A stretch of 64,000 nucleotides of DNA from Pohlia nutans (taxonomy: Eukaryota > Streptophyta > Bryopsida > Bryales > Mniaceae), in contig CM040092.1 of assembly GCA_022496805.1 (NCBI GenBank), positions 21,718,113 to 21,782,112 of the forward strand. Reading direction: 5' to 3'. The first letter of the stretch is position 1. Every line of letters starts with the position of its first letter. Both the position numbers and the translations under genes were made by a program. The notes below the pieces were generated by a model. It ran no database searches. It worked only from the letters and a program-made list of their open reading frames with translations, and had not been told where the DNA came from. This document shows, piece by piece, positions 52,687-63,921 of the stretch.

Positions 52687-52906
52687 TTGTTAAGCCCTAT
52701 ACTTTGTACCCCTACTACAGTTTCTAAAATTCTCTCCGATGCTCTTGAATGCTCTTTGTTTTCACATTTCAAATTTGTCTTACTTGCTTGACTCTTACTA
52801 AAATCCCTCATATAATGGCAAGTGTCATCTTTCACTCCATGTTCCAAGGAAAGTTATTGTATCAGTAAAAAGCCAACCAAACAGTAGGCGGTGCAGTACC
52901 CTATTG
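52687..52906 (-). repeat. Dispersed ~220-bp repeat, partner at 30925
   Basis: From TTGTTAAGCCCTATACTTTG to GCAGTACCCTATT. The minus-strand open frame over it (KDDTCHYMRDFSKSQASKTN) is longer than in the partner. Confidence 0.6.
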
Positions 52907-53239
52907 TTTAACCCTTAAACGTCAAGAGGGTCTTTGAAGGGCAGCCTGACGAGCATCTCCAAAAGTCTAGAGTAGCTGATGAAAAAAAACCACCAGCGTG
53001 CCTTCCCCCCCCCCCTTCCACTTCCCTCAATTCCATCATTTGATTGTGGATTGTTCCACGGTTGTTTAATTTAGGCGCATTTTCTAAATTTAGCCTCACT
53101 TTTAAATCACCTTTCCAAAGCACCAATCCATTTCAAATTTGATTGAGAAAATCCACTTTTTCCTCCATTATTCTCTCCTAAATAAGTCCACAAGGCTTTC
53201 TTTTACGTTTACAGATTAAGAATGTTATGTACTTTCATT

Positions 53240-53375
53240 TGTGCTATTCCCGATAGGGGCGAGTAGCTTTATTCCAATGACCCTTTGCACTGTGGACACT
53301 GAGTCATTGCCATTACAAACAAACACTTAATTCACGCCGGCCTCATAAGAGGACCGAAGTTTCTATCTATCTAGT
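53240..53375 (+). repeat. Dispersed repeat, partner at 3268
   Basis: TTCACGCCGGCCTCATAAGA and GTTTCTATCTATCTAG match 3268-3417. Followed by a poly-A tract and ATTT repeats (53385-53452). Confidence 0.6.
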
Positions 53376-53459
53376 TTCATTTGAAAAAAAAAAAAAAAAA
53401 AAAAAACCCAAAAAAAACCAAAATTTATTTATTTATTTATTTATTTATTTAATCTCAAC

Positions 53460-53830
53460 ATGTTTACATGTTGGACATGAATGAAGGTGTACATGTGCTT
53501 TGATGGGAGCTGTAGCCAGGACAGCAGCAGCAGCAATATAAATATATGTATATTCAGCAGAGAGTTACTTTAACCCCAGTTTCCTGAATCTCCTCACCAT
53601 TCATGCGCACTGGGTCCCTCTAAGGCCGCAAAGTCTGTATGAACAGGCCCATTAAAACCTTGCAGAATCCTTGAAGTTCCTGCCTGCATGCCAGCCTCCT
53701 CAATAAAAATAAATTCACAGACCCGCCCTGAAGACTCGGATAAGTTAGAAACTGTTAGATTCCAAAGACCTCTTCATCCAGAGCAGCCATGACTTCTAAT
53801 GAGTACCCTACAGCTAACCCCTTTCTTTAT
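53460..53830. other. Less AT-rich block of unknown function
   Basis: Base composition is clearly less AT-rich than the neighbours and codon-like, but every frame is closed. The best minus-strand start, ATGGCTGCTCTGGATGAAGA, gives only about 11 codons. A non-coding exon or UTR is possible. Confidence 0.3.
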
Positions 53831-54819
53831 TTTTATAATTCTATTTTTTATTTTTCATTTTTATTTTCCAACACTTACAAATGACCCCCACGGTAACATT
53901 GAACAGAGAAAGGAGTAAAGCGTGGGGTGGTGACCATCAAGGCTCCCCATAAATCCTTTTTCAGAGACAACTGCCATACGTTTGCCTGCAGCCAGCCGCT
54001 TTTTTTTTCCCTTTTCTTTTTATTTTTTTCCCCTCCGTAAAAAAAAAGAAAAAAAAAGGTAATCTCTATAAAGCTGGAGATCTGGGAGGCAGAGTCTGGC
54101 ATTTTGTGCAGACTGCCTGGGGCACAATCCCGTGCCCCCATTAGTGATGACATGACGTGAAGCAGAGGCAAGCTTGCTTTTCAAATAAGTGGCTTGACTG
54201 CTCACTTGAGAGGCAAATTCAATTAACTTATTTATCCTATAGTGAGAACCTAAACAACCCCCCCATAATCCAAATCAGCTATATATGGGGGGTATTCCCC
54301 TTTCGGCACTCGCTGTCAGTATTCCGCCTCCTCTTGAGCCGCTATTTCAGTGTACCCTCCATGTGACGGCACCCACATTAAAAAACTCCAAACCTCCCCC
54401 CAAAAATAAGGGGCCAAGGGGGAAAATTAATAATAATTAAAAAATGGGTTGTTGTTTTTTTTTTTTTTACCGGATCAAGTGAGGTGGATCTACTACAAAA
54501 GGGAAAAAGAAAAAAGGAAAAAAAAACCCCCCTTGATTGACAAGATGCTCTGCTCGTCACATGTATTCGTCTGGCACTTGCCAGCGTTTCCGTTCAGCAT
54601 TTAGAGTAACGTCCTTTGCACTCATCACTGATTTCAGAAACCATAATACTCTCCTGCAAACGTTGCATTCAATGAGAAGACGACTCACTACATACACTAG
54701 TGCGTGTAAGTATTTTTTTTCTTTCTCAAATCATGAAACATCGGAAACACACTCATCATGTCAGTCACAGTCCACCCAACTTGCTTACAACAAGCCCAGT
54801 GGCAATTCAAAACAGACCC

Positions 54820-55310
54820 ACCGTGTTAACTTGCTTTCCATTCAACAAACCATGTAACTCAACTCGCTTTCCATTCAACAAACCAACCATGTAACTCAAC
54901 TCGCTTTCCATTCACATATACAGAGCGCAGGAATCAAGGTTAGCCCAGTGAGAATTCAAAAGATTCATCAAACAAACCAACCTTGTTCAAATCCATATGC
55001 CTTTCTTTCCATTCAAGGAACGAACTCACATGTATTCACAGACCGGAGGAATCAAGGCAAGCCCAGAATTCAAAAGATTCAACAAACAAACCAACCCTGT
55101 TCAAATACATATGACTTGCTTTCACATGTATTCACAGAGGAGGAATCAAGGCAAGGTAATTGTACGAAAGATCTCTGAAATAGAGATCAAGGTCGATTGT
55201 ACATGGATTTGCATTCAACAAACCAACCATGTAAATCAACTTGCTTTCCATTCACACGTATTCACAGAGCGGAGGAATCAAGGCAAGTATACGAATCTCT
55301 GAAAGAGAGA
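54820..55310 (+). repeat. Degenerate tandem array downstream of the ERF gene
   Basis: Recurring modules CTTTCCATTCAACAAACCA (54833, 54866, ..), CATGTATTCACAGA, GGAGGAATCAAGGCAAG, AATTCAAAAGATTCA and CAAACCAACC(T/C)TGTTCAAA occur in the same order two to four times with units of roughly 100-130 bp. It would lie in or near the 3' UTR of the minus-strand ERF gene. Confidence 0.65.
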
Positions 55311-55458
55311 TCATGGTCGATTGTATATGAAAGAATGGAAAATTGTTTTTGTAAACAAACCCTAACGGTGAGAGAGTGATGAGTAACGAGTAAGGCTGTG
55401 GCTATGGAGGAGTCGGGGAAAAAAAGGGATTGATTGATTGATTGATCTAAACTCTGCT

Positions 55459-56434
55459 TTAGAAAAACGCCGCAGCGATCCGTGGGCGCGTGGGAGGTTG
55501 TTGTATCACTACAGGCTCATCAACACAAGAGGGAGGAAAATTGAGGTCCAACAAAAACGGTGCAGTTCGTTGCTGTTGCTGAGGAATCGGCTCCGAATTG
55601 AGGATGACAGACGAAGACGACGAGTCGCAGTCGCTGTTGCTGTTGCAGTTGCGGTTTGTGGTTTCCGGTTGCGGTTGGTTTCCGAACATGTTTGAGTCGA
55701 GAACAATTAGGTTGGGTTTCTTGTTGCTGTGACCGTGTCTTTCCATGGTGTCGTGGAAAAGCGCTTGGATCGGGGTAGACGACGGCCGTTTCGTGTTGGA
55801 ATACGCCACCACGCCATCGGTGATGCTAATGCAGCTCTGGGGAAAGACTTCCGGCGCGTTGTTCGCAGACAAGTTCAAGTCCAAACACCACGCATCGGAA
55901 GACGATCGGGTAGTACTCGGATTCTTTGCAGGCCCCCGGTGATGGTGCTGATGATACAGTTGCTGCTGATGGCTACTCGGCGGTGGAGATGACCAACTCT
56001 CCACGGTAGAGCTTTGCGTCGTGCTCTGGTCGTCGTTATTGGAACTCGGTGGCGGAGCCGTGAAGTTCGTCTTAGCTTTCGTCCCTCGCAATGCTCGCGC
56101 AGCTGAACACATCCAAAACAGAGACAAAGAATGTTAGCTCACTCAATCATCGGTGGGAACAATCCATGGAGCAAGTGCATCGGCGAACGAGGGTATGTGG
56201 TATGAATGAATTTGATTTGTAAAGAAAAGGCTTACCACTATCGTAAGCTCGCGCGGCTTCTTCCGCAGTATCGAAAGTGCCCAACCACACACGCGTCTTC
56301 TTCCATGGATCTCGAATCTCAGCTGCAAACCGACCCCAGGGCCGTTTCCTTACGCCACGAAAGTGCACTCCCGCATCGTTCCCGTTGTTGTTGCCTTTCG
56401 CGATCATCCCCTGTTTCTCGTCTCTGGCAGCCAT
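55459..56434 (-). CDS. AP2/ERF transcription repressor with EAR motifs
   Basis: Two exons on the minus strand: 56434-56236 and 56102-55459, intron 133 bp (GTAAGC..TTCAG), 280 residues. Residues about 24-80 form one AP2/ERF DNA-binding domain: [53 protein letters not shown]. The Ala and Asp in AAEIRDP and TFDTAEEA are typical of ERF-type (GCC-box) rather than DREB-type domains. Two EAR repression motifs follow, LDLNL at residues 140-144 and LDLNFPP at about 251-257, as in group VIII ERF repressors. The middle is Ser/Gln/His/Asn-rich. The intron cuts the AP2 domain after RAYDS. Such ERFs damp ethylene, jasmonate or stress transcription; the targets here are unknown. It stands alone, about 20 kb from the kinesin. 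Confidence 0.93.
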
Positions 56435-56505
56435 AGTCTGACTCTCTCACTCAAGACACGCACAACAAAACGAGCCTCCTCTACTCTGTGTTCCGAAACG
56501 ACTAC

Positions 56506-56512
56506 AATATAA
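56506..56512 (-). promoter_or_regulatory. Candidate TATA box for the ERF gene
   Basis: The minus strand reads GCTTATATTG about 72-78 bp upstream of the ATG, which would give a 5' UTR of roughly 40 nt. No other TATA-like word is as close. Confidence 0.3.
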
Positions 56513-56799
56513 GCAGCAGCGGAACTGACCCAATCCAGGAGAAGGAAAAAGGAAACGTCTGGGCTACGACACCGCCCCTGCAAACTTGTACGAAAACAGC
56601 GACGAAGAGGGACTAAAGCTTCATTGTAGGTGAGTTGTTCTACTCTACAATGGATATGTAGGTGCGTTTTGCACTGAGGAGAAGACAGAGCTTGAAACTG
56701 TGCAGCCGACTTAGTTGATGTGGTGATGAATCAGAGAGCAAAGATGGGGAGGAAGGAAACAGAGACGCATTGCATTGCTTTGCACCGCGGAGTCAAGAC

Positions 56800-57120
56800 G
56801 TCACCACCTGCCATTGCAGGCGGCAGGCGAGGCGCGGGGCCCGGCCGGGTGGGCGGGCGGGCGGGCGGGCCTGGGTCCCAGGCCAGGCACGGCACGGCAC
56901 GGTCAGAGGGCCGCACGGTGACCCGTGCCCGTGCCCACCAAAAGTCCACACCTACACTAGGGAGCCAAATCCACATTCTCGGCTGGCTCCCGTCACTTCT
57001 CATCATGAGTTGCGACGCCGTGTCGACGGACGACCGACGAACGGAGGTCGGTCCCACGAACGCCACCATTGCCTGGAAGCAGCCGACGTGGATGAGATCC
57101 AACGGCGGGGGCTGGGGGCC
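56800..57120 (-). promoter_or_regulatory. GC-rich upstream region of the ERF gene
   Basis: A strong GC peak in an AT-rich window: GGGCGGGCGGGCGGGC at about 56851-56870, CGGCACGGCACGGCACGG, GTGCCCGTGCCC and many CpG. Long overlapping open frames on both strands here are a result of base composition. A CpG-rich promoter or upstream regulatory zone is the likeliest reading. Confidence 0.45.
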
Positions 57121-57599
57121 CCCAATGAATTTGGAAAATAATCACTTGATTTTTTGCACAAATCCCAACCACACAACTGTTCACCCCCTTGCTTTGGTTC
57201 CCTTTTTTTTTACCTGAGCCCCCAACCTTGCGGAACCTTGCGGCAACACACTCATTCGAGTGATCTTTTTTTATTGCTTTTGCACTCCTCCCAACCTTCA
57301 AATCTTTTTATGTTTCCTTGAAACCCCCACCATTTCATTTCATTTTATTTTTCCTTAGCTTAAGATTTTCTTTCATCCAATTGTTACGGGATATAATTCT
57401 TTAGAATTTTTGTGATGTATTGAAAACTAAAGGTTACGTGACTTTATACTCACCCATTTTGTTTAAAATAAGTTAAAATTTAAAATTATAATAACAAGAT
57501 ATTAAAAAAAATCTTATTAGAATTACGTTAGTCCACAATAATTATAGAAAAAGTGTAACAAACTTGAAATTTGTTCATCTCTTCTAAATGCATTTTTAT

Positions 57600-57990
57600 T
57601 TTATATCTGAAATGGGATTTTGGCACAAAACCCAACCTTGATACTCCTTAAATATTTTCTATTTCAAAAATTATTAATAATGCAACCTTGGAACTCGTTT
57701 TTCTTTATGTTTGAAATCATATTCCTATACAAAATCCAACCATAGAAGTTATTTGTTGTTTTTTTTTTCTTCCCACATTTGCTTTGAAAAATCATGTTCC
57801 CTACATAAAATCCAACCTTGGATGGAACTCATTTTTTAATTTATTTCTGGTAGAAAGCCCAACCTTGGATGAAAATCATTTGTTTTTTATTTTTATTTTG
57901 TACGAAAGGCCCAACATTTGAACCCATTTTGTATTTGTGTTTGAGAATCTTATTTTTAATACAAATAGCCATCCAACTTGACTGGTTTTC
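57600..57990 (+). repeat. Degenerate array of CCAACCTTGGA units
   Basis: AAACCCAACCTTGATACTCC, TGCAACCTTGGAACTC, AATCCAACCATAGAAG, AATCCAACCTTGGATGGAAC, GCCCAACCTTGGATGAAAAT and later decayed copies recur every ~60-80 bp. Similar words begin at 57150 (AATCCCAACCACACAAC). Confidence 0.55.
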
Positions 57991-58653
57991 TGTTAGTTGG
58001 GAACGGATTATTTCTTTCATCTGGTTTTTTTAATATGGGAGATGGGGGTTTCTATTTTATCAAGGGGAGGGATTTGGGGATTGCTTTGGGGAAAGCAAGG
58101 AAAATGAAGGGCTAGTTCTTGCAATGGAACTGGGTGTCTATTTGTGAGAATCTGGTGTACTTATATTTTTAAGGGGGGATAGGAAGGGGGCTGGAGAAAT
58201 TAATTTTTACGTTATCTGGGTGGCATGCCAGATTTGTTCACAAGGGAATGTTGCGGTCTTATTTAACCTGGGGTTAAAAATAGCTAAGCAAGGAGGCAGT
58301 GTCTGACTAATCAGGATTAAGGCGCCGTCGCAAGTCGCTGGGAGCCTGGGACTGATTTTGTGTGTAGGGTTAATCCAGGACTGGGTCAGCTTCCTGCATT
58401 GCTTAATTTTGGATTAAGTAGAAAATAATTTGCTCTCATGCAGCTTTTCTTTTTTCCTTTCCTTTTTCCTTTTTTTTTTGCATAAATGTACAGAATCCAT
58501 TGCAATGTTGCCACTCCGGGGTTTATGCAGCTTCTCAGTTCAAGCCCAGTCAGTCCCTGATTGGGTTTGCATGCTCTGCCTAGATTTCATGACTATGGCT
58601 CTCTCTACTTTCGGAAGTCGCTCGGTGGCTTGATCTCTTGCTTGAGTACACCA
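57991..58653. other. Intergenic stretch without recognised gene
   Basis: Moderate base composition with G-runs (GGGGGGATAGG, GGGGTTTCTAT). A 67-codon open frame at 58430 begins in a T-rich tract and shows no domain. No gene called. Confidence 0.4.
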
Positions 58654-59318
58654 AATTAGTATAGGCCACGTGGCCACCTATATACTATGGGTTGCATAAT
58701 CTTCAAATCACAAAGATTTCTTCAATGTTTAGTACTAAAAAGCAATTTTTTTTGTAATCAAGAACCGTTCCCACTAAAACCGAAGCAAATTAGTAAAGAT
58801 TATATGGCCACCTATATACTATGGGTTGCATAATCTTCAAATCACAAATATTTCTTCAATGTCTAGCAGTAGAAAGCGATTTATTTGTAATTAGGAACCG
58901 TTCCCACTATGACCGAAGCAAATTAGTAAAGGTTACGTGGCGACCAATATACTGTGGGTTGCATAATCTTCAAATCACAAAAATTTCTTTGTTGTCTAGT
59001 AGTAGAATGTGATTTCTTTGTAATTAGGAACCGTTCTCACTATGACTGAAGCAAATTAGTAAAGGTTACGTAGCCACTTATATACTATGGGTTGCATAAT
59101 CTTCAAACCACAAATATTTCTTCAATGTCTAGTAGTAGAATGCGATTTTTTTGTAATTAGGAACCGTTCCTACTATGACCGAAGCAAATTAGTAAAGGTT
59201 ACGTGGCCACCAATATACTATGGGTTGCATAATCTTCAAATCACAAAGATTTCTTCGATGTCTAGTAGTAGAAAGCATTTTTTTGTAATTAGGAACCGTT
59301 CCCACTATGATTGAAGGT
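58654..59318 (+). repeat. Five tandem copies of a ~133-bp unit
   Basis: TGGGTTGCATAATCTTCAAA occurs at 58688, 58822, 58955, 59088 and 59221 (spacing 134, 133, 133, 133). Each unit also holds AAATTAGTAAAGGTTACGTG, TTTCTTCAATGTCTAGTAGT and AATTAGGAACCGTTCCCACT. Copies are about 90% alike by eye. Confidence 0.93.
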
Positions 59319-59448
59319 CAAGAGATTGTGGAATTCCACTAATCAGATTGCAAAAAAGCTAGAAATTGGCCTCTTAGGGTCCACTTCAAAGGTCAAAGTT
59401 TAGAAGTTGTTGCCTTCCAAAGTGCCTACATGACAACACTTTTCGTGA

Positions 59449-59633
59449 GTTTTAGAGCCAATGCAACGGCCCCTCAAGAGAGGATTCGGTCGCATGGAAA
59501 CCCAATCCTTTCTTGACAAGCCTTCGATTTTTTTATTTTACTATATGGTTTTAGTTCGAGACTTTGGACTCTCGGCATGAATTGGGTTGGGTTTGGACTA
59601 CGATGGCCTCTTGACATAGTGTGAACTCGCCCT
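59449..59633 (+). repeat. Dispersed repeat, partner at 7661
   Basis: Same ordered words as 7661-7852 (GGAAACCCAATC, GAATTGGGTTGGGTTTGGAC, CATAGTGTGAACT), more decayed. Confidence 0.55.
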
Positions 59634-59709
59634 TAGTACTATCCATACATAACATTAACATGTGTATTTTAATAAATGTATGGTATTGACTAAAATCCAT
59701 ATATATATT

Positions 59710-61020
59710 AATAAATTTTAACATGCCGTAGCCTAAAAACTGAAAAGTAGAATGTATGAGAATTCCTTGCACTTTATGGTTCTTAATTTGATGAACATTC
59801 GTGACTGTAGCACTAATTTGACATTGCATTTGTCTGCACTCTATTAGTTGCGAAATGACAGGTGTGTACATATTTTAATTTCACTTATTGTACAATTTTA
59901 TTTCAAGTGATAGTTGTACTAGAGAGAAATCTGGAAACAATCTTTGTATAAGAGACAAGCAATGAATTTTACATCACTTTTTTGTCTCATTGTCTCTTTC
60001 TTTGAATTCTTCTTTGTCTTCTTCTTTAAATCCTTTCTTGTCAACATCTTTGAATCTTCTTTGTTTCTAAACTTTCACGTTTTTCTTTAGTAAAATAACC
60101 CTAGTAATTTCATACTTATAGTATAATGTTTTTATTCCACGACCAACCCCAAAATTGTGTTGTAGATTTACCATAGGCCACAAATAGTTGGAATGTGGTT
60201 TAACTCCGTAAATTGTTTAGGTGCAAATTGAAATGGGGTCCAATTCAATGACGCCCATCTGGTGGAATTGGGAAAGCCTACATGGTAGAGTTGGGTCACA
60301 AATTACTTTTGACTTTGAAAAACCAAATCAATTTCAATCTTAAGAATAATATTATGGATCTTTTGCATTGTTTATGAAAGCTAGCTTCCTACACGGTACA
60401 ACCCTATAGAAATTATGTTCTTGTAATAAAAAAACTCAATGTGTCATAGAGATACCTTTAGTGCAACTTCATTCCAATTTGGTTTCAATTTTTCTTATCC
60501 CACCTTGTATAGTACTTGGGCGATAGTTAAGATACGGACATTTTTCCTCTACCACAGTTTGAACTAAGGTTCAAGTATATTTTAATAAATTTTCATTTGC
60601 TATTGCTTGAGAACTGAAAAGAAGAATGTATGACCCTTCTATGACACTTTATTGTTCTCAATTTGATAGACATTTGTGCATGTAGGACTAATTTGATGTT
60701 GCATTTGTCTACATTGTGTTAGTTGCGAAATGTCGGGTGTTGTACATATCTTAGTTTTTGGATACTATACAATTTTATCTCAAGTGGTAGTTGTCTTAGA
60801 GAGGAATTTGGAAGAAATCTTTGTGCAAGAGACAAGCAAAGAATGTTACATGACTTTTCTTTGTCTCGTATGTCTGTTTCTTTGAATTCTTCATTGTCTT
60901 CTTCTTTACATTCATTCTTGTCAACATCTTCAAATCTTCTCTATTGTCTTCTTTTTTACATTCTTTCTTGTTAACATCTTCAAATCTTCTATGTTTCAAA
61001 ACTTTCACATTTTTCTTTGG
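59710..61020 (+). repeat. Diverged ~400-bp direct duplication
   Basis: 59710-60090 and 60595-61020 share, in order, AGAATGTATGA, ATTTGTCT.CA, TTAGTTGCGAAATG, TATCTCAAGTGGTAG-like, AGAGACAAGCAA, TTTGAATTCTTC and AACTTTCAC.TTTTTCTTT. The second copy has an extra internal tandem of TTCTTGT(C/T)AACATCTTCAAA. Confidence 0.75.
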
Positions 61021-63863
61021 CACGAAATAAGGTAGTTTGATCCAATACTACCTACCAGCTCAATGTTGTTCAAATGCAGAGATGACAGTGATCTTAGAGT
61101 TAGAATGCAAATTTACAATGCATGCTTTATTGTTTGGCCACTTAGAAGTTAAGGCATATATTACCTCCCTATATTCAATGAGTGCTCTACATTTGAACGG
61201 AATTGGGTCAATGTGTGATATCAAGTAAGGCTACCTTAACTCTATGAGATTAAAAACTACTAAGTATTATATAGGTTCTAGAAGCATGGTTCTCAAGAAT
61301 TTTATGTAGCAATTAAAATTTTGGTATAGTGTAAATCCTTTAATGTCCCAATTCATTGCAACGAAGTAAAAATTACTCTTTCATGTGTTATTTTTCCATC
61401 AAATTTTGTAATTTTATTTTAATTATTTAATTAGTTCATAACATTTTTTCTTACAAGAATTAAATTCATCCAAGAACATTGGTCCAAAATGAAATCAATA
61501 TGATTTTCTAGGTCAAAAACCTAAATAAAATCAAATTATTTTAAGGTGACCTTGTTGAAAAGATTTAAACAAAGTGTAAATGGTAATGATGATTTACAAA
61601 GTTTATTTTTCATTGAAAACCTTGGTTTTAAATTTGGACATGTGATAATCATACATTCAAGATTTCTAGATGTATGACAAGTTTTAGATTTAGTGTTGGT
61701 TTTTTATATACTTATTATTTAGGAGAATTGAAAATACTAACCAATTAGAGCCAAAAATTAGGCCATTTTTGCTTCTTCTTCCTTTTCTTTTTTTGAAACA
61801 AATGGATGCTTTATTTCCATTGCACAACAACATGGTCACTCTTGCCTTTGGATCGCGCAACATACTAACCTTTAAACATCATTGTAAGTTCAATTGGCAG
61901 ATTTAAAATCAAATACTAGATTTAAAGTAATTGTGAATTTAAAATGCAAATAAGTTCAAATAAAATATACTTTTCAAAAAATTCCTTTTTTCATCTCATT
62001 TTAAATTCTTTAAATTCTTTAAATTTTAAATTTTAATGTTTAATTCAACAACTAAAAATTAAAAATAAACTATGTTGAAATTTCTATACTACATTTTACT
62101 TTATAGGAACTCAAGAAGTAGACCAATCACACAATGAAGCTTAACATTGCTATCTTAATTTTTTATAAATTGTTTTTGGTTTATTTTTATTTTTATTTTT
62201 GAATTACTACTCCTTCTCATCTATAATCCTTTACTACTTTGGACTAGAGCAAAATATTAATGTTCTACTACAAGATTTCACTTGTATGCACTTACAATTT
62301 ATTTTTCTATATCCAATGTATTATGTGTACACATAATTTTGTACCAAGGAAACGTTCTTTTAAATCTCAATCAAAAAAAGATCACGTACTTCTAGCAGCT
62401 TGCTAAACCATCCAATTGGCACATTTTTCATAGCTAATAAACACCTTGGCATTAGCTAAACCATCCAATGGGTCAAAGTTTTTAAAATCCTCACATGATA
62501 TGCCACAAGTTAAATTTTTTATTTATTGCATTTGGTAAAAAATTGTGCAAAATAGAGGATTAAAATTTAAACATGTTCCTTTATTATACTCATGTGGAGA
62601 TTCCAATCCTCAATATCTTGTACATTTCTCACCAACGAAATAAAATGATAAACTATCTTGTAGTATATTTTGAGAGATTTTCAAAATAGACTACAAGATC
62701 TAGACTCATCTTTTAACTCCAAGAGATTTGTGAGCTATGGATGTTTGAAAACTATTTTTCCTAATATGTCTAATTTGGGGAAAACTCATAAAAATCAAAA
62801 ATCAAAGTGGTTAGCTATTATGGAATAGGAGGAATATGATATTTACAAAAATTAAAATTAAAAAAATCAAAATCATGTAAATTTCATTTTTATGTTTATA
62901 GTCATGAAAATGATAGAATTAATATAACATGTACATTATTATATGAAAATTTATTAGGTTTCTGTAATATATAATTCAATGTTGGAAACCAATTAATTTG
63001 GATTAGACGAAGATATGATTTTCCATTCAATGGTTGAAAAAACTTCAAGCTTCAAAATGAAATCAACGAGGAAATTAAATCATTTCAAATGTAACATTCA
63101 ATATTAGGCATCAAATCTAATTCAAGGCATGCGGATTGTCTAAGTGGTTGCAATTGTGTGAAATGTACTTTTTATAACAAAAGATTTGCAGCCTTCCCTA
63201 TATCAAAATAGGAAATTTCAAGGTAGTTGAATAAGCCAAGTTGGCAGATTAAATTTGGGATTTGAGAATTTCATAGTGAATATAGAACCAAATGCTTAAT
63301 CGTCAAATTAAATTTTCATAATGACATTAGGATTGAAAATTTGGGACATAAGTGTATATAAAAAGTGAAAAGTATAATTATAAGACCTTCTCCATAAGCT
63401 TTATACATTAAACATATAAAAAAACTCTATACTCATTTATTTATTTTTACCATTGTGAAGATTCAAATGTTCATAGTTTTTAAAAATTTGATTGTACGTA
63501 AGTTTTACTACATGCCGTGGACTCTTTTAAATTCTTTGAAAATTCTTGTGAAAATTAGAGGATGTGGAATTGAGATTGCATATTTTGGTTTAAAATACAT
63601 ATTTGAATCAAAATTCAAAACTTTAATTCACATTGTAAAATAATGATATACCTTACATCACTATGACTATGTGGTAAACATTCAAATTCTCTATTACATC
63701 AAATTCCCTAATAAATTTTTAAGAAAGTCTTATCATAAATCCAAAGGTTAATACTTTTAAATACACTTATGTCCCAAATTTTCAAAGGTTAATACTTTTA
63801 AATTCATTATAAAAATATAAAGTTATTTTTAGAAGTTTGATTGTACGAATAATTTATAGAGAT
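61021..63863. other. AT-rich stretch without recognised gene
   Basis: Short open frames only (62-63 codons at 61037 and 63455), no domains. A weak inverted pair joins about 63345-63365 (TTGGGACATAAGTGTA) and 63760-63780 (TACACTTATGTCCCAA), perhaps edges of an old element. Confidence 0.45.
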
Positions 63864-63921
63864 GATGCCCTTGAGGATGCCCTTGAGGATGCCCTTGAGG
63901 ATGCCCTTGAGGATGCCCTAC
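63864..63921 (+). repeat. 12-bp tandem repeat (GATGCCCTTGAG)
   Basis: Four full units and a partial fifth, perfect copies. In one frame it reads DALE repeated; the frame closes just outside on both sides. Confidence 0.95.

Larger units (their letters stand above)
42300..53239. other. AT-rich gene-free region
   Basis: About 11 kb with no coding region I can support. Open frames are below 100 codons and A/T-biased, except repeats listed separately. It contains TTAACCCC(T)AA ends at 47802, 49313 (inverted), 49895 and 52909 (TTAACCCTTAA form), decayed TTAA-family bodies near 51920 and 52435-52640, and simple repeats. Confidence 0.55.

Noticed and set aside
55437..55706. Second-frame products over the ERF Ser/Asn/Gln-rich region
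   Set aside because: They are shadows of simple-sequence codons; the AP2 frame is decisive.
56720..57217. 165-codon open frame plus other long frames on both strands upstream of the ERF gene
   Set aside because: They overlap in several frames in the GC-rich block, are Arg/Gly/Pro/Ala-rich by composition and have no domain.
58654..59318. 133-bp direct repeats as a CRISPR array
   Set aside because: The units are head-to-tail without spacers, and the genome is a plant's.
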